From assembly GCF_001422205.1 (NCBI RefSeq), contig NZ_LMMJ01000010.1, forward strand, positions 1 through 64,000: a DNA stretch of 64,000 nucleotides. The letters run 5' to 3'. The position numbers and the translations under genes are program-made. Shown piece by piece: positions 42,591 through 50,971 of the stretch. Position 1 is the stretch's first letter. The number at the start of each line of letters is the position of its first letter. Source of the DNA: Curtobacterium sp. Leaf261. GTDB lineage: Bacteria > Actinomycetota > Actinomycetes > Actinomycetales > Microbacteriaceae. The notes beneath the pieces are model-generated. The model did no database searches. It was not told the DNA's origin and worked only from the letters and a program-made list of their open reading frames with translations.

Positions 42591-43271
42591 TCAGTCCGGG
42601 TCGGGGACGGCCACGATGCGGTTCTGGTAGGCCCAGACCACCGCCTGCAACCTCGACCGGACGCCGAGCTTCGGGAGCATCCGGGCGAGGTGCGACTTGA
42701 CCGTTGACACCTCGACGACGAGGGCCGAGGCGATGTCCTCGTTCGACATCCCCTGCGCCAACAGCATGAGCACATCCCGTTCCCGAGCGGTCAGCACCCC
42801 GTCAGCCTGGTCTCCCGTCACCGGTTGCAGACTCCGACGCGAGACGAACTCGCGGAGGACGCGCCGCGTGAGCGCCTGGTCGAGTGTCCCGTTGCCGGCT
42901 GCCACCTGCCGCACGGCTCCGACGATGACGTCCGGCTCCGCGTCCTTCAGCAGGAACCCCGATGCGCCGGCCTCGAGTGCGCCGAACACGTAGTCGTCCA
43001 TGTCGAAGGTCGTGAGCATGAGCACCGGCACGGCGGGGTCGGCCCCTGGAGCGCCGAGTTCACGGGCGACCTCGATGCCGTTCCGGACGGGCATCCGGAT
43101 GTCGAGACATGCGACGTCCGGCCGATGGAGCCGCGCGAGTTCGAGGGCCTCGCCGCCATCTGCAGCGACACCGACGACCGTGATGTCCGGCTCGGCATCG
43201 AGCAGCGCGGTGACGCCGGCGCGGACGAGCGGCTGGTCGTCCGCGACGAGGACCCGGATGACGTCGCTCAT
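42591..43271 (-). CDS. NarL/LuxR-type response regulator
   Basis: 226 residues. A receiver domain (residues 5-122) has DD at 11-12, phospho-acceptor D57 in CLDIRMP and K near 106 in LLKDAEP. A LuxR-type HTH follows at about 158-215 (LTARERDVLMLLAQGMSNEDIASALVVEVSTVKSHL). Its ATG overlaps the stop of the histidine kinase gene (ATGA). It should bind DNA after phosphorylation; the target may include the CPBP protease gene in the same cluster. Confidence 0.93.
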   Translation of the reverse strand: MSDVIRVLVADDQPLVRAGVTALLDAEPDITVVGVAADGGEALELARLHRPDVACLDIRMPVRNGIEVARELGAPGADPAVPVLMLTTFDMDDYVFGALEAGASGFLLKDAEPDVIVGAVRQVAAGNGTLDQALTRRVLREFVSRRSLQPVTGDQADGVLTARERDVLMLLAQGMSNEDIASALVVEVSTVKSHLARMLPKLGVRSRLQAVVWAYQNRIVAVPDPD

Positions 43272-44665
43272 GATCGCTCGTCCCGATCGAGGGGGGCCTC
43301 GTGCGCGACTTCTGCCGCGGTCTCGAGCGCACCGGAAACGACCCGGTCCTCTCGTCGGACCGTGAGGACCACCGACCATCCGCCATCGTCACGCGGGCCG
43401 GCCACGAGATCTGCACCGACGATGTCCGCCCGCTCCCGCATGCCCCTGATCCCGTTGCCACCCGCGGCGCCGCCCGCAGTGCCGCCGCCCACAGCGCCCC
43501 TGCCGGCAGCGGTAGGAGTCGTGACGGACCCGCCGGACGACGACATGGTCGGCAGCCCGTTCTCGACACGGACCACGAGGTGGTCCGGGGCGCGATCGTC
43601 GATCCTCACGGTGCACTGCGCTCCGGGTGCGTGCATGGACGCGTTCGCCAGGGACTCCTGCACGGTGCGGTATGCGGCGAGCTGTGCGAGCGGCCCGATG
43701 CCGACCGCCAGCGGGTGCTCGTCCGAGACCTGGAGGTCGAGGTCGATCGGGTGGCGGTACCGGGCGCGCTCGACCAGGTCGACGATGCCCGCCACGGTCT
43801 CGACGGAGCGTTCGGCCGGGCCGTCGTCGCGGAGCAGGCCGACCAGACGCCGGAGGTCGTCGAGGACCGCGGTGCTCTCCGCCCGGACCTGCCGGACACC
43901 CTCGTGTGCGCGCTCCGGATCGGAGTCGATCTGCCGGTCGATCACGGCCGACATCAGGGCGATGCCGGAGAGGTGGTGGGCCGCGATGTCGTGCAGCTCT
44001 CGTGCCATGGCAGTTCGTTCGCGGGAGATCGCGGCCTCCAGTCGCGCGTCGCTCTCGCGGTCGACGGCGGAGGCCTCGGCCGTTCGTGCCGCCCGGACGT
44101 CGCGACGGGAACGGACGACGAGCACGATCAGGAGCGGCAGCGCGATCGTGCTCAGGGCCTGCAGGACGCCGTGCGCCCCTGACGCCGGGAGTCCGCGCTC
44201 CCAGCCGTCCCGGAAGGACCCGGAGACGACTGCGTCATCGGCCGCTGCACCCACCGCGATGAACACCGCGGCGGCCACGAGCGCCGACCACAGCCGGGAC
44301 AGCTGGACGCGCAGCCCGACGAGGACGACCGCGACCACGACCGGCAGCGCCACGAGCCCGTACAGCGTGCTCGGTGCGAGTGCGGCGGCTGCCGCGATCG
44401 CGGCCGTCGTCACGAGGGCGGCTCGTGGCGCTCGTCTGGCGGCGACGAGGACAGCGGACTGTGCGAGCAACGCGACCACGAGGAGCGTCCACGGCAGGCT
44501 CGCCACGGCGGGGTAGATCGTCGAACTCCCGGAGCCGGGCCCGTCGAGGTCGGCGGTGTCGAGCGGGGGCAGTCCGATCACCAGACCGATGGACACGATC
44601 GCCGTGAAGATCGCGATGAGCACGTCCGTCCGTCGACGTCGTGCGTCGGCCTCAGCGAGTGCCAT
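43268..44665 (-). CDS. Sensor histidine kinase, HisKA_3 type
   Basis: 465 residues. Four to five membrane helices fill residues 13-185, with little outside domain, so the signal is probably in the membrane. The phospho-acceptor is H225 in ARELHDIAAHHLSGI (HisKA_3). The ATPase domain has N-box QESLANASMHAP and a glycine-rich stretch that is oddly long (GRGAVGGGTAGGAAGGNGIRG). It phosphorylates the regulator encoded next. The start at 44665 overlaps the end of the CPBP gene by 14 bases. Confidence 0.92.
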   Translation of the reverse strand: MALAEADARRRRTDVLIAIFTAIVSIGLVIGLPPLDTADLDGPGSGSSTIYPAVASLPWTLLVVALLAQSAVLVAARRAPRAALVTTAAIAAAAALAPSTLYGLVALPVVVAVVLVGLRVQLSRLWSALVAAAVFIAVGAAADDAVVSGSFRDGWERGLPASGAHGVLQALSTIALPLLIVLVVRSRRDVRAARTAEASAVDRESDARLEAAISRERTAMARELHDIAAHHLSGIALMSAVIDRQIDSDPERAHEGVRQVRAESTAVLDDLRRLVGLLRDDGPAERSVETVAGIVDLVERARYRHPIDLDLQVSDEHPLAVGIGPLAQLAAYRTVQESLANASMHAPGAQCTVRIDDRAPDHLVVRVENGLPTMSSSGGSVTTPTAAGRGAVGGGTAGGAAGGNGIRGMRERADIVGADLVAGPRDDGGWSVVLTVRREDRVVSGALETAAEVAHEAPLDRDERS

Positions 44666-45590
44666 GGTGCGATCCTACGAGTGCCGGCACCGGGGCCGTC
44701 GAGATCGGTCGTTGGTCCGGGACCCGGGGGAGACCGAGCCGGCCCCGTGTCGTGACGAGCAGGACCGCAGCCGCGATCGTCGACAGGATCGTCAGCCCGA
44801 ACATCATCGTGCCCGCGGTCATCCCCGGGTACATGTCGGCCCAGAGCGTCGAGATCGTGTTGTTGACGCCGACGTGCAGCAGCAGGACGACGGGGAGGCT
44901 CTCGCCGGTGCGGTTGAACACCCAGATCATCACCACGTTGAAGGTGATCGTGAACGCGGCGAAGACGACGGGCTCGGTCCAGTGCGCGTTCGGCCAGCCA
45001 CCCCAGTCGCTGAGGTAGAGCGGCATGTGCCAGAGCGCCCAGATCGGCCCGAGGATCGCCGCGGCACCGAGCGGACCGAACCGGGACTGCAGGCGGGGGA
45101 GTGCGAAGTCGCGCCAGCCGGGCTCTTCGGACAGGCCGGTGGTGAACAGCTGGACGATCAGCCCCGGCACCAGGGCGGTGAGCGCCAGGATGCTCGGAGC
45201 CTGCACCTGCCCGCCGGCGAACGGCAGACCGGACACGACGATGAGCGCCGGGACCCCGACCAGGGCCAGGGCGTACCAGTACCAGGCGACCCGCCAGCGC
45301 CACAGCCGGGCGACCCATCGGCGGAGTCCGGGGCGTCCGTCGGCGACAGCGGTCACCAGGAAGGCGCTCCCGAGTGGGCCGAGGAGTGCCCCGGGGAGGA
45401 CACCGGTGAACTGCGCGGAGCCGAGGAACTCCGGGAAGTGGATGTCCCAGACGCCGAGACCGTGCGGCGAGAGGATGTACGGCACCCATGACAGCCAGCT
45501 CAGCGCCAGCGCCAGGATGAAGAACGTGCGGAGGGGGTTCCGGGCCACGAGGCCGCGGACACCCGCCGTGCTGTCGGGGGGATTGATCAT
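44652..45590 (-). CDS. CPBP-family intramembrane metalloprotease
   Basis: 312 residues with about eight helices. CPBP (Abi/CAAX) motifs are present: EEPGWRD (E155, E156, R160), H188 in WHMPLYL, and H239/N243 in HVGVNN. It lies first in a three-gene minus-strand cluster with the kinase and response regulator, so it could process the signal or a target of the system. ATG 45590 follows GGAGCC. Bacterial relatives include bacteriocin immunity proteins, so self-immunity is possible too. Confidence 0.87.
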   Translation of the reverse strand: MINPPDSTAGVRGLVARNPLRTFFILALALSWLSWVPYILSPHGLGVWDIHFPEFLGSAQFTGVLPGALLGPLGSAFLVTAVADGRPGLRRWVARLWRWRVAWYWYALALVGVPALIVVSGLPFAGGQVQAPSILALTALVPGLIVQLFTTGLSEEPGWRDFALPRLQSRFGPLGAAAILGPIWALWHMPLYLSDWGGWPNAHWTEPVVFAAFTITFNVVMIWVFNRTGESLPVVLLLHVGVNNTISTLWADMYPGMTAGTMMFGLTILSTIAAAVLLVTTRGRLGLPRVPDQRPISTAPVPALVGSHHGTR

Positions 45591-45777
45591 GGCTCCGACG
45601 CTACGAAGCCGGGCCCGACGGGACGACCCGCGGAAGGACGCACCTGCCGGACTTGCATCGAACGATGGAAGGAGCGAACGATCGACGAATCGCCGACGGA
45701 ACGACCCCAGAACGACCCACGGATCGACCAACCGAACGGCCGGCGCAACGACCAGAGGCGGGCGTAGTGTTCGGCGG

Positions 45778-47364
45778 ATGAGCGATGGCCTTGCCGACTG
45801 GTTCCTGAGCGGCGACGAACGCGGCAACCTCGCGACGGACGTCCATGCCGATGCGGACGGCGACGGGACCTCGTGGTCGACCGGCAACCTCGTCCGCCCG
45901 ATCGTGCACGGAGCGCCCTACTTCGCCAGGCTGCACGAGGAGCTCACCGCCCTCGACGCCGGCGACAGCGTCTGGTTCACCGACTGGCGCGGTGACGCCG
46001 ACGAGCGGCTCCTGCCGGACGGTCCGACGATCGGCGACCTCCTCGCGCAGCTCGCCCGCCGCGGCGTCCAGGTGCGCGGGCTCCTCTGGCGCTCGCACGG
46101 CGAGAAGCTGTCGTCGTCGATCAGCGGCAAGGCCAACACCATGCTCGGCCGTGAGATCAACGACGCCGGCGGCGAGGTGCTCCTCGACCAGCGCGTGAGG
46201 CTGTTCGGGTCACACCACCAGAAGTTCTTCGTGCTCCGCCACGGCGAGGACCCGGGCCGTGACGTCGCGTTCGTCGGCGGGATCGACCTCTGCCACAGCC
46301 GGCGGGACGACGCCGACCACGGGGGCGACCCGCAGGCGCTGAGCCTCGACCCACGGTACGGCGACACCCCGCCGTGGCACGACGCCGCGCTCGAGCTCCG
46401 CGGCCCGGTCGTCACGGACGTCCTCGCGCTGTTCGCCGAGCGGTGGAACGACCCGACCCCGCTCGATCACCGGAGCCCGTACCGGATGCTGCTCCAACGC
46501 CTCGCGCGGATGCCCCGGCACCCGAAACCGCTGCCGGACGCCACGCCGCCGCCCCCACCCGCCGGGCCGCACGTCGTGCAACTGCTGCGGACCTACGGGC
46601 GGAAGCAGCCCGCGTTCCCGTTCGCACCCGAGGGTGAACGGAGCATCGCCCGGGCGTACGCGAAGGCGTTCCGGCGCGCGGCGTCCCTGATCTACATCGA
46701 GGACCAGTACCTGTGGTCGCGGGAGATCGCCGCCGGGATCGCCGAGGCACTGGAGCGGAACCCGACCCTCCGCGTCATCGCGGTCGTGCCGCGGTACCCG
46801 AACTCCGACGGCGCACTGGCCGGCCCACCGAGCCGGATCGGTCAGGTGGACGCGACCCGGATGCTGCGACGGGCCGGAGGCGACCGGTTCCGGGTGTTCG
46901 ACCTCGAGAACGAGTCCGGGACGCCGATCTACATCCACGCCAAGGTGTGCATCGTCGACGACACATGGATGACCTGCGGTTCGGACAACTTCAACCGCCG
47001 GTCGTGGACGACGGACAGCGAGTTGACGTGCGCGGTGCTCGACACGACCGAGGGAGACGATGGGTTGTCGCCGCTCGCCCACGACCTCCGACTCCAGCTC
47101 TGGTCGGAGCACCTGGGTGTCGACGCCGACGAGCTGCGCCCCCTCGACGCCGAGGCTGCCTTCGCCCTGTGGAACCGGTCTGCAGACGCACTCGACCACT
47201 GGCACGAGGACGGCTTCCCCCGCGAACGGCCCGGGGGCCGTGTCCGGCACCACCAGCCGGAACCCGTCACACCGCTCCAGCGCCTGTGGGCGGCACCGGT
47301 CAGCCGCCTCGCGGTCGACCCGGACGGGCGGCCGCGCCGCCTGCGCAGCACACCGGAGTTCTGA
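45778..47364 (+). CDS. Phospholipase D-like protein with two HKD motifs
   Basis: 528 residues, no signal peptide. Motif one is H147-x-K149 in HHQKFFV, and motif two is H387-x-K389 in HAKVCIVDD ... GSDNFNRRS. Both are followed by the usual Gly-x-x-Asp/Asn stretch, so the enzyme is a full two-motif PLD that should act on phosphodiesters such as phospholipid head-groups. Length suits cytosolic actinobacterial PLDs. ATG 45778 gives the start MSDGLADWFL. Its promoter must lie in the 187-base gap shared with the divergent CPBP gene. Confidence 0.88.
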   Translation: MSDGLADWFLSGDERGNLATDVHADADGDGTSWSTGNLVRPIVHGAPYFARLHEELTALDAGDSVWFTDWRGDADERLLPDGPTIGDLLAQLARRGVQVRGLLWRSHGEKLSSSISGKANTMLGREINDAGGEVLLDQRVRLFGSHHQKFFVLRHGEDPGRDVAFVGGIDLCHSRRDDADHGGDPQALSLDPRYGDTPPWHDAALELRGPVVTDVLALFAERWNDPTPLDHRSPYRMLLQRLARMPRHPKPLPDATPPPPPAGPHVVQLLRTYGRKQPAFPFAPEGERSIARAYAKAFRRAASLIYIEDQYLWSREIAAGIAEALERNPTLRVIAVVPRYPNSDGALAGPPSRIGQVDATRMLRRAGGDRFRVFDLENESGTPIYIHAKVCIVDDTWMTCGSDNFNRRSWTTDSELTCAVLDTTEGDDGLSPLAHDLRLQLWSEHLGVDADELRPLDAEAAFALWNRSADALDHWHEDGFPRERPGGRVRHHQPEPVTPLQRLWAAPVSRLAVDPDGRPRRLRSTPEF

Positions 47365-47376
47365 GGCGGTCCGCTT

Positions 47377-47484
47377 CCGGACGGGAGGGATGGGTCGGTC
47401 TGGCACCGCGCCTCCCGTCCGGCATGCCGGAACCGCCCGCCGGACTGGAGGGACGGCGCGGTCTGGCACCGTGCCTCCCGTCCG
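47377..47484. repeat. Two family A inverted repeats after the PLD gene
   Basis: CCGGACGGGAGG (47377-47388) with CCTCCCGTCCGG (47411-47422) is a perfect 12-bp stem; CGGACTGGAGG (47441-47451) with CCTCCCGTCCG (47474-47484) has one mismatch. The pair is arranged in tandem like that at 258-359 and lies between two same-strand genes, where it can end the PLD transcript. Confidence 0.82.
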
Positions 47485-47544
47485 GTGCATCGGCACCATC
47501 CACCGGACGCGACGTCGGGACCGGCGTCTACGCTTCGAGGCACC

Positions 47545-48639
47545 ATGACTGCAGCAGACGACAGCGACGCCACCCACGCATCCCGACCCGTGTCGACGCC
47601 GTCCAGCCGTTGGGCGACGGCGCCGACGGTACTCGAGCCGAACCAACCGGCGGACCGGCCCTACCGCGGCGGCGAGGGCATCGCGACGTTCCGGCGTGGC
47701 GAGTACGACGCCACCGATCCGCACACGCCGGAGGACTTCGTCGGCTCCACGACGACCGTGCACGGGTCCGCGACCGTCGGGCTCACCACGCTCGAGCCAG
47801 GACTGACGCTCCGCGATGCGATCCTCGACGATCCCGTGGCGTTCCTCGGTCAGGAGCACGTCGCAGCGTACGGCGCCGACGCGATGCTCCTCGTCAAGCT
47901 CCTGCACACGGGCGAACGGCTGTTCGTCCACCTGCATCCTTCGGACGGGTTCGCGGCCGAGCACCTCCACGACGCACGCGGCAAGACGGAGGCGTGGGCG
48001 GTCGTCGCCGTGCAGGACGGTGTCGACGGCTTCGCGGCGGTCGGGTTCCACCGGCCGGTGTCGGCCGAGGAGGCCGCGCGGTGGTTCGTCGAGCAGGACG
48101 CCGACGCGATGCTCGACGCGATGCACCGGGTTCCGCTCGCCGCGGGGAGCACGCTGCTCGTCCCCGCTGGCGTGCCGCACGCGATCGGGCCCGGTATCAC
48201 GCTCGTGGAACTGCAGCAGCCGACCGACCTGTCGATCCTCCTGGAGTGGGACGGCTACAACGGGCTCACGGTCGACGACGCCACGCTCGGGATCGACCCC
48301 GCCACGGCGCTCGCCGCGCTGGACGGGCGTGCCTGGGACGCCAGCGAGGTCGCATCCCTCGCCGCTGCCCCGCGTCCGGTCCGTGCCGACGTCGAGCAGT
48401 TGTTCCCGTCCGAGGCGGACCGGTTCTTCCGTGCCGAGCGTGTCCACGTCTCGGGGTCGTCTCGGCTCGAGGCGGCCTACAGCATCGTCGTCGTGACGGA
48501 GGGGGTGTTCGACGTCCGGTACAGCGGTGGCTCACTGTCGGTCGCGGCGGGCGACACCGTCCTCGTCCCGTTCGGCGCCGGCGAGGTGGAGCTGGTCGGT
48601 GAGGGCGTCCTCATCCGCGCGATGCCGCCCCTGCCCTAG
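47545..48639 (+). CDS. manA: Mannose-6-phosphate isomerase, class I
   Basis: 364 residues. The cupin-type metal site is seen in VHLHPSDGF, the GKTEAW block and VPAGVPHAIG, all typical of type I phosphomannose isomerase. It interconverts mannose-6-phosphate and fructose-6-phosphate in the cytoplasm. The N-terminal part is somewhat shortened relative to the usual enzyme. ATG 47545 follows CGAGGCACC. It would feed mannose released by the GH38/GH5-like operon into glycolysis, though it is not in that operon. Confidence 0.87.
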   Translation: MTAADDSDATHASRPVSTPSSRWATAPTVLEPNQPADRPYRGGEGIATFRRGEYDATDPHTPEDFVGSTTTVHGSATVGLTTLEPGLTLRDAILDDPVAFLGQEHVAAYGADAMLLVKLLHTGERLFVHLHPSDGFAAEHLHDARGKTEAWAVVAVQDGVDGFAAVGFHRPVSAEEAARWFVEQDADAMLDAMHRVPLAAGSTLLVPAGVPHAIGPGITLVELQQPTDLSILLEWDGYNGLTVDDATLGIDPATALAALDGRAWDASEVASLAAAPRPVRADVEQLFPSEADRFFRAERVHVSGSSRLEAAYSIVVVTEGVFDVRYSGGSLSVAAGDTVLVPFGAGEVELVGEGVLIRAMPPLP

Positions 48640-48647
48640 GTCCCCAT

Positions 48648-48721
48648 CCGCGGAACACCACGTTGGCCGCTCGTCGCAGGGAAATACCTCTGCGCCATGC
48701 GGCCAACCTGGTGTTTCGCGG
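48648..48721. terminator. Long imperfect inverted repeat between convergent genes
   Basis: A 23-base arm (48648-48670, starting CCGCGGAACACCACG) pairs with 48699-48721 with two mismatches; inside, CGCAG and CTGCG form a smaller hairpin. It fills the gap between the convergent mannose isomerase and AzgA genes and probably terminates both. Its sequence is unrelated to families A-C. Confidence 0.75.
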
Positions 48722-48731
48722 AAGGACGGGG

Positions 48732-50183
48732 TCAGCCGAGCCAGGCCTGGATCGGACCGCGGGCGAAGTAGACGACGAAGCCCAGGGCGACGATCCACAG
48801 CAGCGGGCTGATCTCGCGTACCTTGCCGGAGAACGACCGGACGAGGACCCACGCGATGAAGCCGACGCCGATGCCGTTCGCGATCGAGTAGGTCAGCGGC
48901 ATCACGATGATCGTCAGGAAGACCGGGAGCGACACCGAGAAGTCCGACCAGTCGATCGTCCGGATCTGCGACACCATGAGCGCCCCGACGACGACGAGCG
49001 CGGCGGCTGCGACCTCGAGCGGGACGACCTGGGTGAGCGGCGTCAGGAACATCGCGAGGAGGAACAGCACACCGGTCACGACGGATGCGAACCCGGTGCG
49101 GGCGCCCTCCCCGATCCCGGCTGCCGACTCGACGAACACCGTGTTCGACGAGCCGCTCGCCGCACCACCCGCGACGGCGCCGATGCCCTCGACGATGAGC
49201 GCGGGCTGCAGGCGCGGGAACGTGCCGTCGGGAGCGGCGACGTCCGCCTGCTTCGCCAGGCCGGTCATCGTGCCCATCGCGTCGAAGAAGTTCGTGAACA
49301 CGAGCGTGAACACGAGCATCGTCGCCGCGACGCCGCCGATGCGGCCGAACGCCCCGAACGAGAACTGGCCAAGGAGGGACAGGTCGGGCAGGGACACGAA
49401 CGCGCTCGGGAGCACCGGGGCGTTGAGGTTCCAGCCGGCGGGGTTCGTGCCGAGCGAGGGACCGACGCGGAAGATCGCCTCGAGGACGATCGCGATGACC
49501 GTCGTGCCGATGATGCCGATGAGGAGCGCGGCCGGGATCTTCCGGGCGACGAGGATGCCGATGATGATCAGGCCGATGACGAACGTGATCGTCGGGAGCG
49601 TGACGATCGAGCCGCCGTCACCGAGCTGCACGGGCGGGGACGCCTCGCCGCTCGACCGCACGAAACCGGAGTCGACGAGGCCGATGAACGCGATGAACAG
49701 GCCGATGCCGACGCTGATCGCCGTCTTGAGCTGGTTCGGGACGGCGCGGAAGATGAGCGAGCGGAGCCCGGTCGCCGCGAGCACCACGATGACGAGGCCC
49801 TCGATGACGACGAGTCCCATCGCCTCGGGCCAGGTGACGTCCTTGACGACGCTGACGGCGAGGAACGAGTTGATGCCGAGGCCGGCCGCGAGTCCGAACG
49901 GCAGGCGCGCGACGACCCCGAACAGGATCGTCATGACGCCGGCGGTCAGGGCCGTGACGGCACCGACCTGGGCGTTCTGCAGCCAGTGCCCGGCGATGTC
50001 CTTGGCCGCCTGGTCGCCGGAGAAGCCACCGAGGATGAGCGGGTTGAGGATGACGATGTACGCCATCGTGACGAAGGTGACGAGGCCGCCACGGACCTCG
50101 CGGCCCCAGGTGGAGCCCCGCTTCGTGATCTCGAAGTAGCGGTCGGCGGCGTTCAGGGTACGGCCGGTCGTCGCAGTGCTCAT
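48732..50183 (-). CDS. AzgA-type hypoxanthine/adenine/guanine permease
   Basis: 483 residues with about 13 hydrophobic segments. NCS2/AzgA hallmarks: GGLVTFVTMAYIVILNPLIL near the start, GLGINSFLAVSVV, and FVESAAGIGEGARTGFASV. It imports purine bases by proton symport for salvage. ATG 50183 (MSTATTGRTLN) was chosen over upstream frames, which are shadows of the adjacent gene. It is convergent with the isomerase gene. Confidence 0.9.
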   Translation of the reverse strand: MSTATTGRTLNAADRYFEITKRGSTWGREVRGGLVTFVTMAYIVILNPLILGGFSGDQAAKDIAGHWLQNAQVGAVTALTAGVMTILFGVVARLPFGLAAGLGINSFLAVSVVKDVTWPEAMGLVVIEGLVIVVLAATGLRSLIFRAVPNQLKTAISVGIGLFIAFIGLVDSGFVRSSGEASPPVQLGDGGSIVTLPTITFVIGLIIIGILVARKIPAALLIGIIGTTVIAIVLEAIFRVGPSLGTNPAGWNLNAPVLPSAFVSLPDLSLLGQFSFGAFGRIGGVAATMLVFTLVFTNFFDAMGTMTGLAKQADVAAPDGTFPRLQPALIVEGIGAVAGGAASGSSNTVFVESAAGIGEGARTGFASVVTGVLFLLAMFLTPLTQVVPLEVAAAALVVVGALMVSQIRTIDWSDFSVSLPVFLTIIVMPLTYSIANGIGVGFIAWVLVRSFSGKVREISPLLWIVALGFVVYFARGPIQAWLG

Positions 50184-50256
50184 GTGGTGGGGGCTCCCGG
50201 AGCGTCGGAGGTGGGGGAGCCCCGATTCTAGATCGGCTGCGAGTCCGCCGTGAACC

Positions 50257-50820
50257 TCATTCCCCGACGTTGCCCTCCGTGGAGGTCTCGCGGCCGTGGA
50301 CGCCCTGCGCGAGCATCGTCGCCGCGGCCTTCGCGCGCGGCAGCACCACGAGCAGCTGCCACACGGCTGAACCGCCCCAGAAGCCCAGGACCAGGACGAA
50401 GTACACGACATGACCGGGGCGCCCGTCGAACGGGAGGCGGAGTGCCTGCAGCCCGAGCATGACCGCGCTGAGGACGATCCGACTCATCGCCGCCGACCGC
50501 CGATCCGCCTCGCGTTCGAGCTTCGGGACCCAGTCGGCTGCCGGGACGTCGTCGGGGACATGACGATCGGCGAGCCACTGCCGGACCGTGGCGACGACCG
50601 GGTAGCCGCCGTCGGTGCGCCACGTCGACAGCCGGATCGCCACACCGACGGCGGCGCACACGAGCGCCGCGGGGACGCCGATGCCGGTGATCAGGGACGG
50701 CGAGCCGGCGGAGTCCGTGACGAGGAGCACCACCATGAGGAACCCGAACGCCGCGCCGAGCAGACCGCTGCCCACGAGCGCGAGCCGTCCCCGCTCGTCG
50801 ATCGGCCCCACTCCGCGCAT
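50257..50820 (-). CDS. Four-helix membrane protein, unknown
   Basis: 187 residues with hydrophobic segments at about 13-34, 42-62, 112-128 and 138-160; between the second and third lies a soluble stretch (ATVRQWLADRHVPDDVPAADW). The ATG at 50820 follows AGGTTCACCCC. No family was recognised. It lies upstream of AzgA on the same strand, 73 bases away, and could share its promoter. Confidence 0.68.
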   Translation of the reverse strand: MRGVGPIDERGRLALVGSGLLGAAFGFLMVVLLVTDSAGSPSLITGIGVPAALVCAAVGVAIRLSTWRTDGGYPVVATVRQWLADRHVPDDVPAADWVPKLEREADRRSAAMSRIVLSAVMLGLQALRLPFDGRPGHVVYFVLVLGFWGGSAVWQLLVVLPRAKAAATMLAQGVHGRETSTEGNVGE

Positions 50821-50931
50821 GGGGTGAACCTACGCCGGAGCCAGACCTTCGGCACCGGAACCGTCCCCGCGCGTTCCGAACACGAGGGTCCAGTCGGAAC
50901 ACGCGGAGTCGGGTGTTCGCAGTGGACGAGG

Positions 50932-50944
50932 GTGTTCAGAACAC
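50932..50944. promoter_or_regulatory. GTGTTC-A-GAACAC palindrome
   Basis: A perfect inverted repeat of six bases around a central A lies upstream of the four-helix membrane gene and downstream of the alcohol dehydrogenase. GAACAC or GTGTTC also occur nearby at about 50879, 50898 and 50914. This cluster may be a regulator site; the protein is unknown. Confidence 0.4.
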
Positions 50945-50971
50945 TGCACGCCGCCGGCGGGCCGTCAGCGG

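Noticed and set aside
46210-48447. Long minus-strand frame across the PLD and isomerase genes
   Set aside because: It crosses two real plus-strand genes and an intergenic repeat; no recognisable protein.
50870-50950. LexA (SOS) box
   Set aside because: GAACAC and GTGTTC spacing does not fit the actinobacterial box GAAC-N4-GTTC.
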